The notes beneath the pieces are model-generated. The model did not search any database and had not been told where the DNA came from. It was given only the letters and a program-made list of their open reading frames with translations. This document shows, one piece after another, positions 50,012-60,396 of a stretch of 64,000 bases of DNA (positions are counted from its first letter, which is position 1; each line of letters starts with the position of its first letter). Source of the stretch: Corynebacterium auriscanis (lineage in GTDB: Bacteria; Actinomycetota; Actinomycetes; Mycobacteriales; Mycobacteriaceae); assembly GCF_030408435.1 (NCBI RefSeq), contig NZ_CP047046.1, positions 540,572-604,571 of the forward strand, in the 5' to 3' direction. The position numbers and the translations under genes were made by a program.

Positions 50012-52357
50012 TCAGGGCAGCGCCTGCGGGCGAACCCATTCGATCTGGCTGATATTGATCTGCACAGGCGCCCGATCCGCCACTGTCACACCCATCACCC
50101 GGGCGGGCTCCGCCATCACTACGTCGATGACTTCCTCCACGGCCTCGCCGTTAGGCTGTACAAACCGCACACTGACCGGCTGTCCCATTTTCAGCGCTTG
50201 GCGTAGGGCTTGCTTGATCTCGCGCACCGTATGGAATTGTGAGGGTAGCGGCTGGCTACGCTCGCCTTTCGCTGCCGTTTTTGCTTCTTGCTCCGCGGCT
50301 GGCCCCGCCGTTTGCTGTTGTGGCTGTTTTGTTTCTTTACCCGACGCCCCGCTGCCCACCTCTTCCGCAGCATCCATTCGGCGCTGGTTTTCCACTGCGC
50401 TCAAGATGGTTTCCCATTCCCCGTGCCAAAAAGTTTCTTCATCCTCGGCCGGGATCGGGTGGGTAATAGACGCCACGATGTACTTCGGCGTTTGATTGTG
50501 CAACGGTACGTGGCTTTCGGCTGCGTTGTTATGCAACCGTTCCGCATCCGCGATGGTGTACTGCAATGATTGGGGTACTGCGGACCAGCCGCCGGGGGTC
50601 ATCTCTGTCAGGAATTCCTTCACCTCCGTTTGGGTCACTCCTTCGGCGTACGCGCCGAGGATCGCCTGGGTGGTGACACGCCACACGCTGGCCATCCCGC
50701 TGGATTCTTGAACGGCGATGCTGCGTAGCCGGGCAGCGTGCTGTGGGCTCAACAATCCGGGAGCCATGATCGTGTGGTCGCTTTGGATAATGAGGTATGA
50801 AACCGGTGCAGGCAGTAGATCGGCCAGGCTCGTGCTGAGCGTGGCAAACAACACGGTGGGATCGGTACCGGCCGGGGTGGAAAGTACGTCCGCAAGCCGG
50901 AAGGCGCTGATAGCGGGATCTTCACCCACGACCAACCCTAAGCTGCGGGCCTCGGAAAATAGGTCGCGCCACATTTCCGACGTGGCTGTATGAGCAACAG
51001 CGGGGTTGACCCGCCACATCGTCTGCTCTGGGGACAAGGGCCCTGGTGATTGCGGGGAGGGGGAAGAGGAGGGCGTCGAGAAACAAAAAGAAAAGCACTG
51101 ACGTGCGCGGGTGGCGGCGAGAACGAAGAGTTGGGGTTCGAAGGCCCGCGCGTCCGCGTGGGCGATATTCCACGGCGCGTATGCGCTGCGCGACCACGCC
51201 AGGAGCAACTGCGCCCATTGATCGGCCAGGGAGCTGTCGAGGAACTTTTGGCCAGAGGCAGTGATACCCCAGTGTGGGCTGGGAAATTCCTCGTTGGACG
51301 GCGCCAGGTAGCCCGTAGCCACCAGGCCGGTTTCAATAGCTAGAGTGAGTCGTGACGTGAGGTCTGCCTCCGCGATCCGTAGGCGCTTGGCGGATTTAGC
51401 TAGATCGCGCAAACCAATTCCACCGTCGGTGAGGGGCTCGATCGGGTGTTGGCGCAGGTCGACCAGCAGATCGGTGAGCTCCAAGATGGTTTGGATGGCG
51501 TTCGCTACAGCACTCGCGGTGGTGTTCTGCGAAGAACAGTCTTTCCCAGCAGGTTGTTCGTTTCGGGCAGGTTGTTCGTCCCCAAGAAGCTGCCCCGCAA
51601 CGCCCGGGCGAGGCAGCGCGTAATGGGGGCATCCGGTGGGCAGGAAATCTCCGCCGGGCTCACTGATGATTGTGTTTTCCAGGTACTGCGCGATCCGGCC
51701 AGTCAGGCGGACGGTCGTCTCGTCCAGCTGATCGAGTAACCCGTTGCGCACCATCGTCGGAAGAGGAGCGGAGGGATCACCGTCTGGACCCACGGATGCG
51801 GAGTGCCCCACACCACCGCTGGCATGCAGCGTTTGTAGCAGACGACGCTGTCGGGCGGGGAGATTATCCACCGCGGTAGGAATATCTGCCGTGGGGATGG
51901 TGCTGCGGTGGTGGTCGGCGAGCGCCCACGCTTCACTTGTCGCAGGATCGAAGTACGACGCCACGGTGGGCGCGATCTTGAGCTGCCGGGTGCATGGAGC
52001 TTCCTCGGGAGTGTGGTCCCGAAACTGCCCTGGGTTTAGTCGCCACCCCGGGCCGTAGATGAAGCCATGTGCAGCCAGTTTGTGAAGAGCGACGATGAGG
52101 TCATCGTGGTGGGGTTGGCGGGGAAGTGGGGTGCCGGCGATGTTCAGTAGCTCGTCTGCGGTCTCGATGACGTCCTGAACGGTCACGGGGTACGTGGTGG
52201 CATCTAGTTCGGTAGCAGCGTGGAGCAGGAGAAGGTCGATGGATCGCAACGAAGCCACATCCGTCACATCGTGAAGCGCTGTGGGGCGGATCGCAGCGAG
52301 ATCTTGATCCGTGTGTCCCGCGAGCCATTCAGTGAAGGTAGGAAAGCCGACAGTCAT
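50012..52357 (-). CDS. Helicase-associated domain protein, likely XPB partner
   Basis: A 781-residue protein without Walker motifs. Winged-helix-like repeats fill the N-terminal 400 residues; the central part (about 480-560, LADLLPAPVSYLIIQSDHTIMAPGLLSP is its core) matches the helicase C-terminal/XPB-Ssl2-associated family; after an Ala/Gln/Lys-rich linker a small beta domain ends the protein (VSVRFVQPNGEAVEEVIDVV). The conserved neighbour position suggests that it assists XPB. A 186-bp gap with GCCGTGG repeats separates the genes. Confidence 0.8.
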   Translation of the reverse strand: MTVGFPTFTEWLAGHTDQDLAAIRPTALHDVTDVASLRSIDLLLLHAATELDATTYPVTVQDVIETADELLNIAGTPLPRQPHHDDLIVALHKLAAHGFIYGPGWRLNPGQFRDHTPEEAPCTRQLKIAPTVASYFDPATSEAWALADHHRSTIPTADIPTAVDNLPARQRRLLQTLHASGGVGHSASVGPDGDPSAPLPTMVRNGLLDQLDETTVRLTGRIAQYLENTIISEPGGDFLPTGCPHYALPRPGVAGQLLGDEQPARNEQPAGKDCSSQNTTASAVANAIQTILELTDLLVDLRQHPIEPLTDGGIGLRDLAKSAKRLRIAEADLTSRLTLAIETGLVATGYLAPSNEEFPSPHWGITASGQKFLDSSLADQWAQLLLAWSRSAYAPWNIAHADARAFEPQLFVLAATRARQCFSFCFSTPSSSPSPQSPGPLSPEQTMWRVNPAVAHTATSEMWRDLFSEARSLGLVVGEDPAISAFRLADVLSTPAGTDPTVLFATLSTSLADLLPAPVSYLIIQSDHTIMAPGLLSPQHAARLRSIAVQESSGMASVWRVTTQAILGAYAEGVTQTEVKEFLTEMTPGGWSAVPQSLQYTIADAERLHNNAAESHVPLHNQTPKYIVASITHPIPAEDEETFWHGEWETILSAVENQRRMDAAEEVGSGASGKETKQPQQQTAGPAAEQEAKTAAKGERSQPLPSQFHTVREIKQALRQALKMGQPVSVRFVQPNGEAVEEVIDVVMAEPARVMGVTVADRAPVQINISQIEWVRPQALP

Positions 52358-52449
52358 AACTGCCTAATTCTACCTATAGGGGGTAGAACTAGGTATTTAC
52401 TTTGGCTGGGTGGGGTGTGTTTTTGGGCTGGATATGGAATGATGAGCCT

Positions 52450-52638
52450 ATGGCTAACGTAAACAAAAAAGGGTATGTAGACGCTGGCTGGCCGTCTGAC
52501 ATCCCAGAAGGTCAACACGCAGTAACTGAGCTCGTAGCTTTCTCCGCCGGTGCTCTGAGCCCGTACGGTGATCTGGAGTTCCCACTGGATCCCTCCACCC
52601 TTTCCTACGTTCACCCTCACACGGTGATTAACCGCTAA
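52450..52638 (+). CDS. Small conserved corynebacterial protein (62 aa)
   Basis: MANVNKKGYVDAGWPSDIPEG at the start and a C-terminal DPSTLSYVHPHTVINR. No signal peptide, membrane segment or known motif. Codon choice (CTG, ACC, TCC, GGT) is that of a well-expressed gene, and a terminator follows, supporting a real gene. Divergent from the helicase-partner gene by 92 bp. I do not recognise a function. Confidence 0.7.
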   Translation: MANVNKKGYVDAGWPSDIPEGQHAVTELVAFSAGALSPYGDLEFPLDPSTLSYVHPHTVINR

Positions 52639-52672
52639 CTGCCCTCCCTCTTTGGGGTTCGCGTTAGCGACG

Positions 52673-52717
52673 GCTAAAGGCCCGCTTCCATCTTTGCGAT
52701 GGTAGCGGGCCTTTAGC
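52673..52717. terminator. Terminator after the 62-aa gene
   Basis: Arms GCTAAAGGCCCGCTTCCATC (52673-52692) and its near-complement 52698-52717 with one G-T pair; GCCTTTAGC edge on both sides. Lies between convergent genes. Confidence 0.75.
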
Positions 52718-52853
52718 ATTTCGCAAGGTCAGGTTCTGCCTAGCCAGTGCTGCGTGGACGGGAGCGGGGGCGGCCCCGGGGTGGGGACCCGTGGCTGGTC
52801 AGGGGTGACTTACCACGGGGCCACCCGGAACCGACGGCTAAGACTTAGCGTGT

Positions 52854-53929
<1,076 letters not shown>

Positions 53930-54313
53930 ATGCCTACAGGAAAAGTGAAGTGGTACGACGCGGATCGCGGCTATGGCTTTGTGAGCAATCCTGGTGATGA
54001 AGACGTTTACGTCGGTTCGCAAGTCCTGCCGGATGGTGTGGACGAGCTGTTCAAGGGTCAACGCATGGAATACGAGTTCGTCGCTGGCCGCCGCGGCCCG
54101 CAGGTGCTGAGTATCACGCACCTCGATGAGGCTCCGCGCCGCGCACAACGGAAGTTCAGCACCGAGGAACTGCACAAGATGGTGCAGGACACGATCACGC
54201 TGCTGGATGGTCGCGTGCTCCCCGTCCTCCAGGCGGGCCGCCGACCAGAGCGTAAGGAGTCCAAGCAGATTGCGGACATCCTGCGCACGATTGCTCGGGA
54301 GTTGGACGCTTAG
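53930..54313 (+). CDS. cspB: Long cold-shock protein (CspB type)
   Basis: A 127-residue protein, the length of C. glutamicum CspB. Cold-shock domain 1-66 with RNP1-like RGYGFV and a divergent RNP2 DVYVGSQ, followed by a helical extension (FSTEELHKMVQDTITLL ... RKESKQIADILRTIARELD) absent from the short CspA. Binds single-stranded nucleic acid. ATG 53930. Converges on the DUF2771 gene with a 2-bp gap. Confidence 0.92.
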   Translation: MPTGKVKWYDADRGYGFVSNPGDEDVYVGSQVLPDGVDELFKGQRMEYEFVAGRRGPQVLSITHLDEAPRRAQRKFSTEELHKMVQDTITLLDGRVLPVLQAGRRPERKESKQIADILRTIARELDA

Positions 54314-54315
54314 CG

Positions 54316-54978
54316 TTACTCCTTAATCTCAATGCTCCAAATGGTATTGACCGGAGTTTGATTCTTCTCAGCATCAAGGCCCACCAGCATTGACCTCACT
54401 TCAACCAACTTCAAGCTCGGCGTGGAACCATCAGCACTTTTGCGTTCCGCACCGAGCTTTAGCTTTACTTCTTGGGCTTCATCTGCGCGGAAGTAGTTGT
54501 CCTGGTTCGCGCCAGGATCGTTATAGATCTTCAGCAGGGACCAGTCGTGGTTGGTTACATCTTGCGGGATCTTCAGAGTGAATTCCTTTGCCCCCTTGAG
54601 CTCCAATGGCGCCGGCTGACCTGGCTTGCAGTCCTTATCATCCAGCTCGCACGTGGAGTACGGTGCGATGTGTTGCTCTTGGCCATCCACAACCGCGACG
54701 ATGCGCTGATCCTGCGGCAGAGTCTCCACCTGACCGTCCTTCCAGCGGTTATAGAACACGATGGCTGCAGCGACAATTGCCACGACGGCCACAATCGCTG
54801 CAAACGCCAACAGTTGCTTCCGCTGTTCTTGCTTGCGCCGCGCTTTCTTGCTGAGCTTTTTCCCCCCACCGGCTGCTACCGCGATCTCGCTGTCGTCGTG
54901 GTGGTTCTCTTTTTCACCTGACGCCCCGCTGGCCCGCGCAAACGCCTTTGCCCTGGAATCCCGTTTCTCATCACTCAC
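54316..54978 (-). CDS. DUF2771 family membrane-anchored protein
   Basis: A 220-residue protein: ~55 charged N-terminal residues (KKLSKKARRKQEQRK), one membrane helix (QLLAFAAIVAVVAIVAAAIVFY), then an external beta-rich domain with a Cys pair (STCELDDKDCKPGQ) that may form a disulfide. Matches actinobacterial DUF2771. Function unknown. Same strand as the glutaminyl cyclase gene, whose stop lies 77 bp after the DUF2771 start side. Confidence 0.83.
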   Translation of the reverse strand: MSDEKRDSRAKAFARASGASGEKENHHDDSEIAVAAGGGKKLSKKARRKQEQRKQLLAFAAIVAVVAIVAAAIVFYNRWKDGQVETLPQDQRIVAVVDGQEQHIAPYSTCELDDKDCKPGQPAPLELKGAKEFTLKIPQDVTNHDWSLLKIYNDPGANQDNYFRADEAQEVKLKLGAERKSADGSTPSLKLVEVRSMLVGLDAEKNQTPVNTIWSIEIKE

Positions 54979-55055
54979 CCGCCCAATGCTAGTTCAAAGG
55001 GCAGGCGTGGCCTAAGCGTCAAAAGGCGTGATGGTGATCTTCGGGGTTTTTCCGT

Positions 55056-56051
55056 TTAGGAGAAAGTGACTTCGTATAGCGTGTCCCACCACTTTCCTGT
55101 GAGGTAGAAGCGTTGCCTAGAAGCCCTGTCGCCGGTGGATTCACCTTGAGGAATGAACGCGATGCCGTTGAGAACATCGGCACCGCGCCGGTCGGCGGCA
55201 GGCAGTTTTCCAGTGAGATCGGCAATTCCCGTCACAAACCCCGTGGCCGGATCAATCAGATAGATCTGGTTGGTTTGCCATACATTGGCCCACACGGAGC
55301 CGTCCGGGGTACATTCCAGCTCATTGAGCATAGTGGTGGCTTGCCCACCCTTGGTGACGGAAATTTCACCGGTTTTATCGAAGGTGCTGGGGTCGCGGAA
55401 CGTCAGGGTACCTGACCCGTCGCTCATCACCAGCCGGTCCTGTTGCGCACACAGGCCCCAGCCTTCACCGTCATAGCGAACCCGGCCGGTCTCGCGCAGG
55501 TCCTGGGCGTTGCGTTTGATGGCAGTGTGTTCTTTCCACGTCAGTTGCCACACCGTGTCCCCAGTGATGGTGATGCCCTCGCCGAAGAATTCATCGGGTA
55601 AGTTCTGGGATTCTGATTGTTTCCCGTCTACCGTGGTGCGATAAATGCGGGATTGCCTGTACTGCCCAGTGCCCACCACTAGGTTTCCGTCTTTACCCAC
55701 CTCTAGGCCCTGGGTGAATGATGTTTTGTCCCAGGGGTGGGAACCTTTGACTACCACGTTCAAACGGGTGGGTTGTGGTGGGGGTCCAGACGCGTCGGTC
55801 GAGTTTGGCCCGGAAGAACCGGTGGAATCCGACGAGCTATTCGGTGTGTTGCCAGGAATGGAACCACACGCGGAGGTGACGAGAAGTGCACTCGCTACCC
55901 CAATGGTGAGTAGGGTGCGGATGGGCGAGGGGCGTCGGAACGGGTAGGAAAAGGCGGTGTGGTGACTGGGTGTGCTCGCCGGGGTGAGGGGTGGAGTGGG
56001 CGAGGGGCGTCGGGACCAAGAGGAAGCCGCGCGGCGACGGTTGGAGCTCAT
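55056..56051 (-). CDS. Glutaminyl-peptide cyclotransferase, lipoprotein
   Basis: A 331-residue protein with a long N-terminal region before a lipobox (LLVTSACGS), then a Ser/Asn linker and a five-bladed propeller of the plant/bacterial glutamine cyclotransferase family (FTQGLEVGKDGNLVVGTGQYRQSRIY, VWQLTWKEHTAI, LNELECTPDGSVWANVWQTNQI, LNGIAF). The family converts N-terminal Gln to pyroglutamate. Start ATG 56051; an upstream in-frame start is possible. Confidence 0.88.
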   Translation of the reverse strand: MSSNRRRAASSWSRRPSPTPPLTPASTPSHHTAFSYPFRRPSPIRTLLTIGVASALLVTSACGSIPGNTPNSSSDSTGSSGPNSTDASGPPPQPTRLNVVVKGSHPWDKTSFTQGLEVGKDGNLVVGTGQYRQSRIYRTTVDGKQSESQNLPDEFFGEGITITGDTVWQLTWKEHTAIKRNAQDLRETGRVRYDGEGWGLCAQQDRLVMSDGSGTLTFRDPSTFDKTGEISVTKGGQATTMLNELECTPDGSVWANVWQTNQIYLIDPATGFVTGIADLTGKLPAADRRGADVLNGIAFIPQGESTGDRASRQRFYLTGKWWDTLYEVTFS

Positions 56052-56122
56052 GTAGTAGATCATGCAACACATTGTGAGGGGATGGGTATCCCGCGGGAAG
56101 CAGTGGCGGGCATAATAGGGGG

Positions 56123-56884
56123 GTGAGTAACCACAGATCTAAGCGCCGGAATCGCACCATTGACCCGATTTTGTTGTCTGGGGAAGCGAAGGAAGTCGCA
56201 AGGGAAGCCTTGGAGGAAATTGGGGGAGAAGAGGTTGGAAAGCACCTCGGCGCCACAGCGACTGCTGGTGGGACCGCCCTGCACAGATTCGCCAGTGAAG
56301 TGCCTGGATACAGCGGTTGGGAGTGGATAGCGGTATTGGCGAGTGTGCCGGGAAGTGGAGAGATCACAGTCAACGAGGTATCGCTGCAAGCCGGCCGGGA
56401 TGCGAAACTCGCGCCAGAATGGGTGCCATACGAAGATCGCGTGCAGCCGGGGGACTTGGGCCCGGGGGATGTACTGCCACCGCGGCTAGACGACGACCGA
56501 TTAATGCAGTGGCGGGAGCTGGAGACTGTTGACGGTGGAAACCAGGGTTTTCCCCGGAATCCGGCGGCGGAGGACACGCTTTCCGCCAAGGGGCTGCGCG
56601 ATGCCATTGCGCGTTGGAAGGCCACCAATGGTCCCAGTTCCGATTTCGCGCAGCAAGCCGAAATGACGTGTGAAACATGTGCGTTCTACTTGCCGTTTAA
56701 TGCGCCCGAGACTGAGCTGGGGGTGTGCGCGAATGAGTTTTCGGCAGACGGCCAGGTTGTAACGGCGGATTTCGGTTGTGGGGCGCATTCGGCGTCCAAG
56801 GATGAAACCTACCGGGAGGGGCGTAGGGAATACGGAGCGTTCGACGACGGCCCCGGGATTGATCGGTGGGGGCAAAACGGGTGA
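56123..56884 (+). CDS. DUF3027 family protein
   Basis: A 253-residue protein, GTG start. Helical N-terminus (PILLSGEAKEVAREALEEI), central HRFASEVPGYSGWEWIAVLA, PEWVPYEDRVQPGDLGPGD, and a C-terminal four-Cys/His cluster (CETCAFYLPF, GVCANEFSADG, FGCGAHS) that probably binds zinc. Known only as actinobacterial DUF3027. Divergent from the cyclotransferase (71 bp). Function unknown. Confidence 0.85.
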   Translation: MSNHRSKRRNRTIDPILLSGEAKEVAREALEEIGGEEVGKHLGATATAGGTALHRFASEVPGYSGWEWIAVLASVPGSGEITVNEVSLQAGRDAKLAPEWVPYEDRVQPGDLGPGDVLPPRLDDDRLMQWRELETVDGGNQGFPRNPAAEDTLSAKGLRDAIARWKATNGPSSDFAQQAEMTCETCAFYLPFNAPETELGVCANEFSADGQVVTADFGCGAHSASKDETYREGRREYGAFDDGPGIDRWGQNG

Positions 56885-56968
56885 GACCCAGCAGGTAGTT
56901 AACTGCTGCGCAGTTTGCTAAAGGGTGGGGGAAGTGGCACTTTTGGAAACGTCAATGATGGACATGAC

Positions 56969-56997
56969 CAGCAGTCGGGTGGATTCCACCCGTGCTG
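56969..56997 (+). other. Hairpin in the purine permease leader
   Basis: CAGCA-GTC-GGGTGG / CCACCC-G-TGCTG with loop ATT, 28 nt before the permease start. Not recognised as a purine riboswitch; could be a leader hairpin or weak stop. Confidence 0.45.
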
Positions 56998-57024
56998 TCC
57001 CGAGGGGAAAGTAGCTCAACAGAT

Positions 57025-58500
57025 ATGGCAAAGGCAGTTAAAGAACCGGCTACCGGGGCCGGCCGAAGCGGATTAGACCGCTACTTTAAGATCACAGAGC
57101 GGGGAAGCACCGTCGCCACTGAAATTCGTGGCGGTGTAGTGACGTTCTTCGCAATGGCGTACATCATCATCTTGAACCCACTCATCTTGGGTACGATCCC
57201 GGATCACACCGGCAATGTGCTGGGAACCTCGCGCGTTGCCGCCGTGACGGCCCTGGCCGCTGGCATTATGACGATCCTGTTCGGCGTGTTCGCCCGCTAT
57301 CCGTTCGGTATCGCTGCGGGCTTGGGTATCAATACGCTGGTAGCGGTCACGTTCGTAGCCAGCGAGGGACTGACGTGGCCAGAGGCCATGGGGCTTGTAG
57401 TCCTCGATGGTGTTGCCATTGTGGTTCTGGCCCTGTCCGGTGTGCGCGAGGCCGTTTTTAACTCGATCCCAGATTCCCTGAAAGCCGCGATCGGGGTGGG
57501 CATTGGCCTGTTCATTGCGCTTATCGGCCTAGTCGATGCTGGTTTTGTCCGACGTATTCCCGATGCCGCAGGCACCACCGTTCCTGTGGGGCTGGGTATT
57601 AACGGTTCCATTGCGTCGTGGCCGACCTTGGTGTTCGTGATTGGTCTATTGATCTGTGGCGCCCTGGTCGTCCGTCAGGTCCGTGGGGGGTTGTTCATCG
57701 GAATTGTGGCCACCACCATCATCGCCCTCATCGTGGAAGCCATGACGGGAACGGGCCCTAGTTTCGTTGATGGAAAGCCCAACCCGAAGGGCTGGAGCTT
57801 GGCCGTCCCCGAGCTTCCACAATCGGCCGGTGGTCTGCCGGATCTTTCCTTGGTCGGTGCTGTGGACCTCATCGGTGCGTTTTCTCGTGTTGGTGTGCTG
57901 GCTGCTTCCCTGTTGCTGTTTACCCTGGTCCTGGCCAACTTCTTCGACGCGATGGGCACCATGACCGCTCTCGGCAAGCAAGCCAAACTCACCGATGAGG
58001 AAGGCCGACTGCCGAATCTGCGTACCGCACTGGTCGTCGAGGGCGCTGGTGCTGTCGTGGGTGGCGCCGTTTCGGGTTCCTCCAATACCGTGTACGTGGA
58101 TTCCGCAGCCGGCATCGGCGATGGCGCGCGCACTGGCCTGGCCAACGTGGTCACGGGTCTTCTTTTCCTGCTGGCAATGTTCTTGACCCCGCTCTACGAA
58201 ATCGTTCCTATTGAAGCCGCCGCACCAGTTCTGGTCATTGTGGGTGCGTTGATGATGGCCCAGATCCGAGATATTGATTTTTCCCGGTTCGACATCGCCC
58301 TACCTGCCTTCCTCACTATTGTGATCATGCCGTTTACCTACTCCATTGCCAACGGCATCGGTGTGGGCTTTATCGCGTACGTCTTCATGGCTGTGGTTGG
58401 CGGTAAGGCTAAGAGGGTCCACCCGTTGCTGTACATCGTGGCAATCCTGTTCGTTGTGTACTTCGTTGTCGATCCCGTCCTGGGTGCCATCCAGCACTAG
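57025..58500 (+). CDS. Guanine/hypoxanthine permease (NCS2, AzgA type)
   Basis: A 491-residue membrane protein with about 12-14 helices. Starts with the family pattern FKITERGSTVATEIRGGVVTFFAMAYIIILNP; later motifs are AGLGINTLVAVTF, FFDAMGTMTALGKQAKL and VVGGAVSGSSNTVYVDSAAGI. This is the AzgA-like branch, importing guanine, hypoxanthine or adenine with protons. ATG 57025. Confidence 0.93.
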   Translation: MAKAVKEPATGAGRSGLDRYFKITERGSTVATEIRGGVVTFFAMAYIIILNPLILGTIPDHTGNVLGTSRVAAVTALAAGIMTILFGVFARYPFGIAAGLGINTLVAVTFVASEGLTWPEAMGLVVLDGVAIVVLALSGVREAVFNSIPDSLKAAIGVGIGLFIALIGLVDAGFVRRIPDAAGTTVPVGLGINGSIASWPTLVFVIGLLICGALVVRQVRGGLFIGIVATTIIALIVEAMTGTGPSFVDGKPNPKGWSLAVPELPQSAGGLPDLSLVGAVDLIGAFSRVGVLAASLLLFTLVLANFFDAMGTMTALGKQAKLTDEEGRLPNLRTALVVEGAGAVVGGAVSGSSNTVYVDSAAGIGDGARTGLANVVTGLLFLLAMFLTPLYEIVPIEAAAPVLVIVGALMMAQIRDIDFSRFDIALPAFLTIVIMPFTYSIANGIGVGFIAYVFMAVVGGKAKRVHPLLYIVAILFVVYFVVDPVLGAIQH

Positions 58501-58517
58501 AAACTCACACGACTGTT

Positions 58518-59432
58518 ATGACTTCCACATGGTTTGATCCCCACCTCATCGAGGACCCTTCCGATTACCGGTTGGATGACATCCGGGATCTGAATTCATC
58601 GGATTTGCGCCCCGACTTACCCGGTGGGAAGGGGTTGGTCATCGCGGAGGGCAACCTTGTGGTTCCACGCCTTCTGGGCTCTCGTTATCCGGTGCGCACG
58701 ATCGTGGGCTTCGGCTCCAAGTTGGCGGCTTTGGAGCGGCAGTTACGGGCTGAGGGGTTCTTTTCTGCCGACGCCCCCACGGCCCGTCATACCCGCCCTC
58801 CCCAGGTTCTGGAAGTCAGCCGTGAGGTGCTACGTCGCGTAGCCGGGTTCGACATGCATCGGGGCCTAGTGGCGGCGGCGGATCGGGTGGAAGAGCTGGG
58901 TGTGGACGAGGTGCTCAACCACGTGGAAAACTCCGGTACAGAAACCAAAGTAGTGGCCGTGCTGGAAGGGGTGGGGGACCACGAAAACATTGGTGCGTTG
59001 TTCCGGAATGCCGCGGGGTTGTCCGTGGATGCCGTGTTGTTCGGTGCAGCCACGGCCGATCCACTGTACCGGCGTAGTGTGCGCGTGAGCATGGGGCATG
59101 TATTGCGCATTCCGTTTGCACGCTTTGCGGGCAAGACCACCACGTGGCAGAGGTCGCTATCCACCCTGCAGGAGCGGGGTTACTCAGTGATTGCGTTGAC
59201 CCCCAACACGGAGCAGAGCCTGACCGAGGCCGTGGGACAGGCCCGACGCAACGCGGCTGCGGCCGACCGTGAGGTGCGTATCGCAATCATGGTTGGCGCT
59301 GAGGGGCCCGGTTTGACCGAGCACGCCATGCGCGCGGCCGATATCCGTGCAGCCATCCCTATGGCCCCCGGCGCTGATTCGTTGAACGTCGCTACCGCCG
59401 CAGCGATCGGATTCTACGCAGCGCGACTGTAG
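58518..59432 (+). CDS. SpoU/TrmH-family RNA 2'-O-methyltransferase
   Basis: A 304-residue protein: N-terminal substrate-binding domain and C-terminal SPOUT knot with motif 1 HENIGALFRNAAGLSVDAVL, motif 2 MVGAEGPGLTEHAM, motif 3 IPMAPGADSLNVATAAAIGFY. Methylates a ribose in rRNA or tRNA; the exact target is not evident. It lies 17 bp after the permease and its last 41 bp overlap the opposite-strand DUF6928-like gene. Confidence 0.93.
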   Translation: MTSTWFDPHLIEDPSDYRLDDIRDLNSSDLRPDLPGGKGLVIAEGNLVVPRLLGSRYPVRTIVGFGSKLAALERQLRAEGFFSADAPTARHTRPPQVLEVSREVLRRVAGFDMHRGLVAAADRVEELGVDEVLNHVENSGTETKVVAVLEGVGDHENIGALFRNAAGLSVDAVLFGAATADPLYRRSVRVSMGHVLRIPFARFAGKTTTWQRSLSTLQERGYSVIALTPNTEQSLTEAVGQARRNAAAADREVRIAIMVGAEGPGLTEHAMRAADIRAAIPMAPGADSLNVATAAAIGFYAARL

Positions 59433-60390
59433 CGCCCCACTTGGCGGTGCGCACGATTGACTGCGATAGCTCGCGCAAAACCTCGGGCCCCGTGGGCTCG
59501 GCAGGAGCACCCGCGGAAGCGTAATCGTCGTAACCCTGTTCCTCGCGGTGCAAGGAGACATCTTGGCTGGCCGGAGGTAGCGCGCGGTCGCCTAGAGCTC
59601 CGCGCGCACGCAGCTGCTCACGGCCCGCGGAATTGCTGCCGTATTCACTGGACTTGGCCTCTGGGCGCCCATCGGTGGCAAAAGCTGCCACGGGGAGTTG
59701 CGCCGCATCGTCATCGTGCGGGCAAATGGAAAAGCCCAACCAACCTTCCACGCTGGCCATAGCCAACTGGGATGGGTAAAACGGTAATTCAATTCCAGTT
59801 GCCGAGGTATTGCCGGCCCAGAATTCGGATTCGAAGGGCTCTGGTAGTCCGATGTCCTCTAAAATCTCGCGCCGGGTGGCGGAGAAACTGCGCTGCAGGG
59901 TGCCTGCCGACCAGTGGGCAAAAGCGCCGAAGGTGGGGTCGTGTTTGGGGAGTGACCTATCGTCCACATCACCGGTGATGTGGAAACGCTCCGCCTCTGT
60001 CGAAGTGGTCTTCCTATCGTTCGATGCGGTTTGGCCCTCGTTCGCTCCGGTGTGTGCGCTCGCTTTAAAACCCTCGTCGAATACTGCGGTGGCGTACACC
60101 TCGGGAGCGTTCACCAGGGCGCGGAATTCTTCGGGGAGGTCCGAGAGTTTGTGTAGGTCAGGCATGATCGTTTGCACAACGGAAAGCCCTGGGTAGCCAC
60201 CGATGTAAAACTCGCTGGTGCCGGGTGCAGCACTACGGACCATGTCGAAGTCACCGATGTGTGTGAGCGGTAAGGAAGGATCCAGCTGGGCCAGGTACTT
60301 CCTGGCAAACCCGCGGTCAGCTTTGGGTTCTGAATCTAAGACAGCAGCCGGATTAGCAGCACTCACAAACCACAGGGTTACCAAAGCCAT
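59392..60390 (-). CDS. Conserved actinobacterial protein, DUF6928-like
   Basis: A 332-residue protein beginning MALVTLWFVSAANPAAVLDSE, the hallmark of the DUF6928-type family often found beside sepH. Conserved aromatic and acidic blocks include GGYPGLSVVQT and HWSAGTLQRSFSATRREI. No signal or membrane segment. The low-complexity stretch 105-135 and the C-terminal 100 residues are variable. Function unknown. Starts 7 nt after sepH stops, with GAGGTAA upstream, so translation is coupled. Confidence 0.8.
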   Translation of the reverse strand: MALVTLWFVSAANPAAVLDSEPKADRGFARKYLAQLDPSLPLTHIGDFDMVRSAAPGTSEFYIGGYPGLSVVQTIMPDLHKLSDLPEEFRALVNAPEVYATAVFDEGFKASAHTGANEGQTASNDRKTTSTEAERFHITGDVDDRSLPKHDPTFGAFAHWSAGTLQRSFSATRREILEDIGLPEPFESEFWAGNTSATGIELPFYPSQLAMASVEGWLGFSICPHDDDAAQLPVAAFATDGRPEAKSSEYGSNSAGREQLRARGALGDRALPPASQDVSLHREEQGYDDYASAGAPAEPTGPEVLRELSQSIVRTAKWGATVALRRIRSLRR

Positions 60391-60396
60391 GTTGTA

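Noticed and set aside
56885..57024. Purine riboswitch before the purine permease
   Set aside because: Only a simple hairpin is present; the conserved three-way junction bases are missing.
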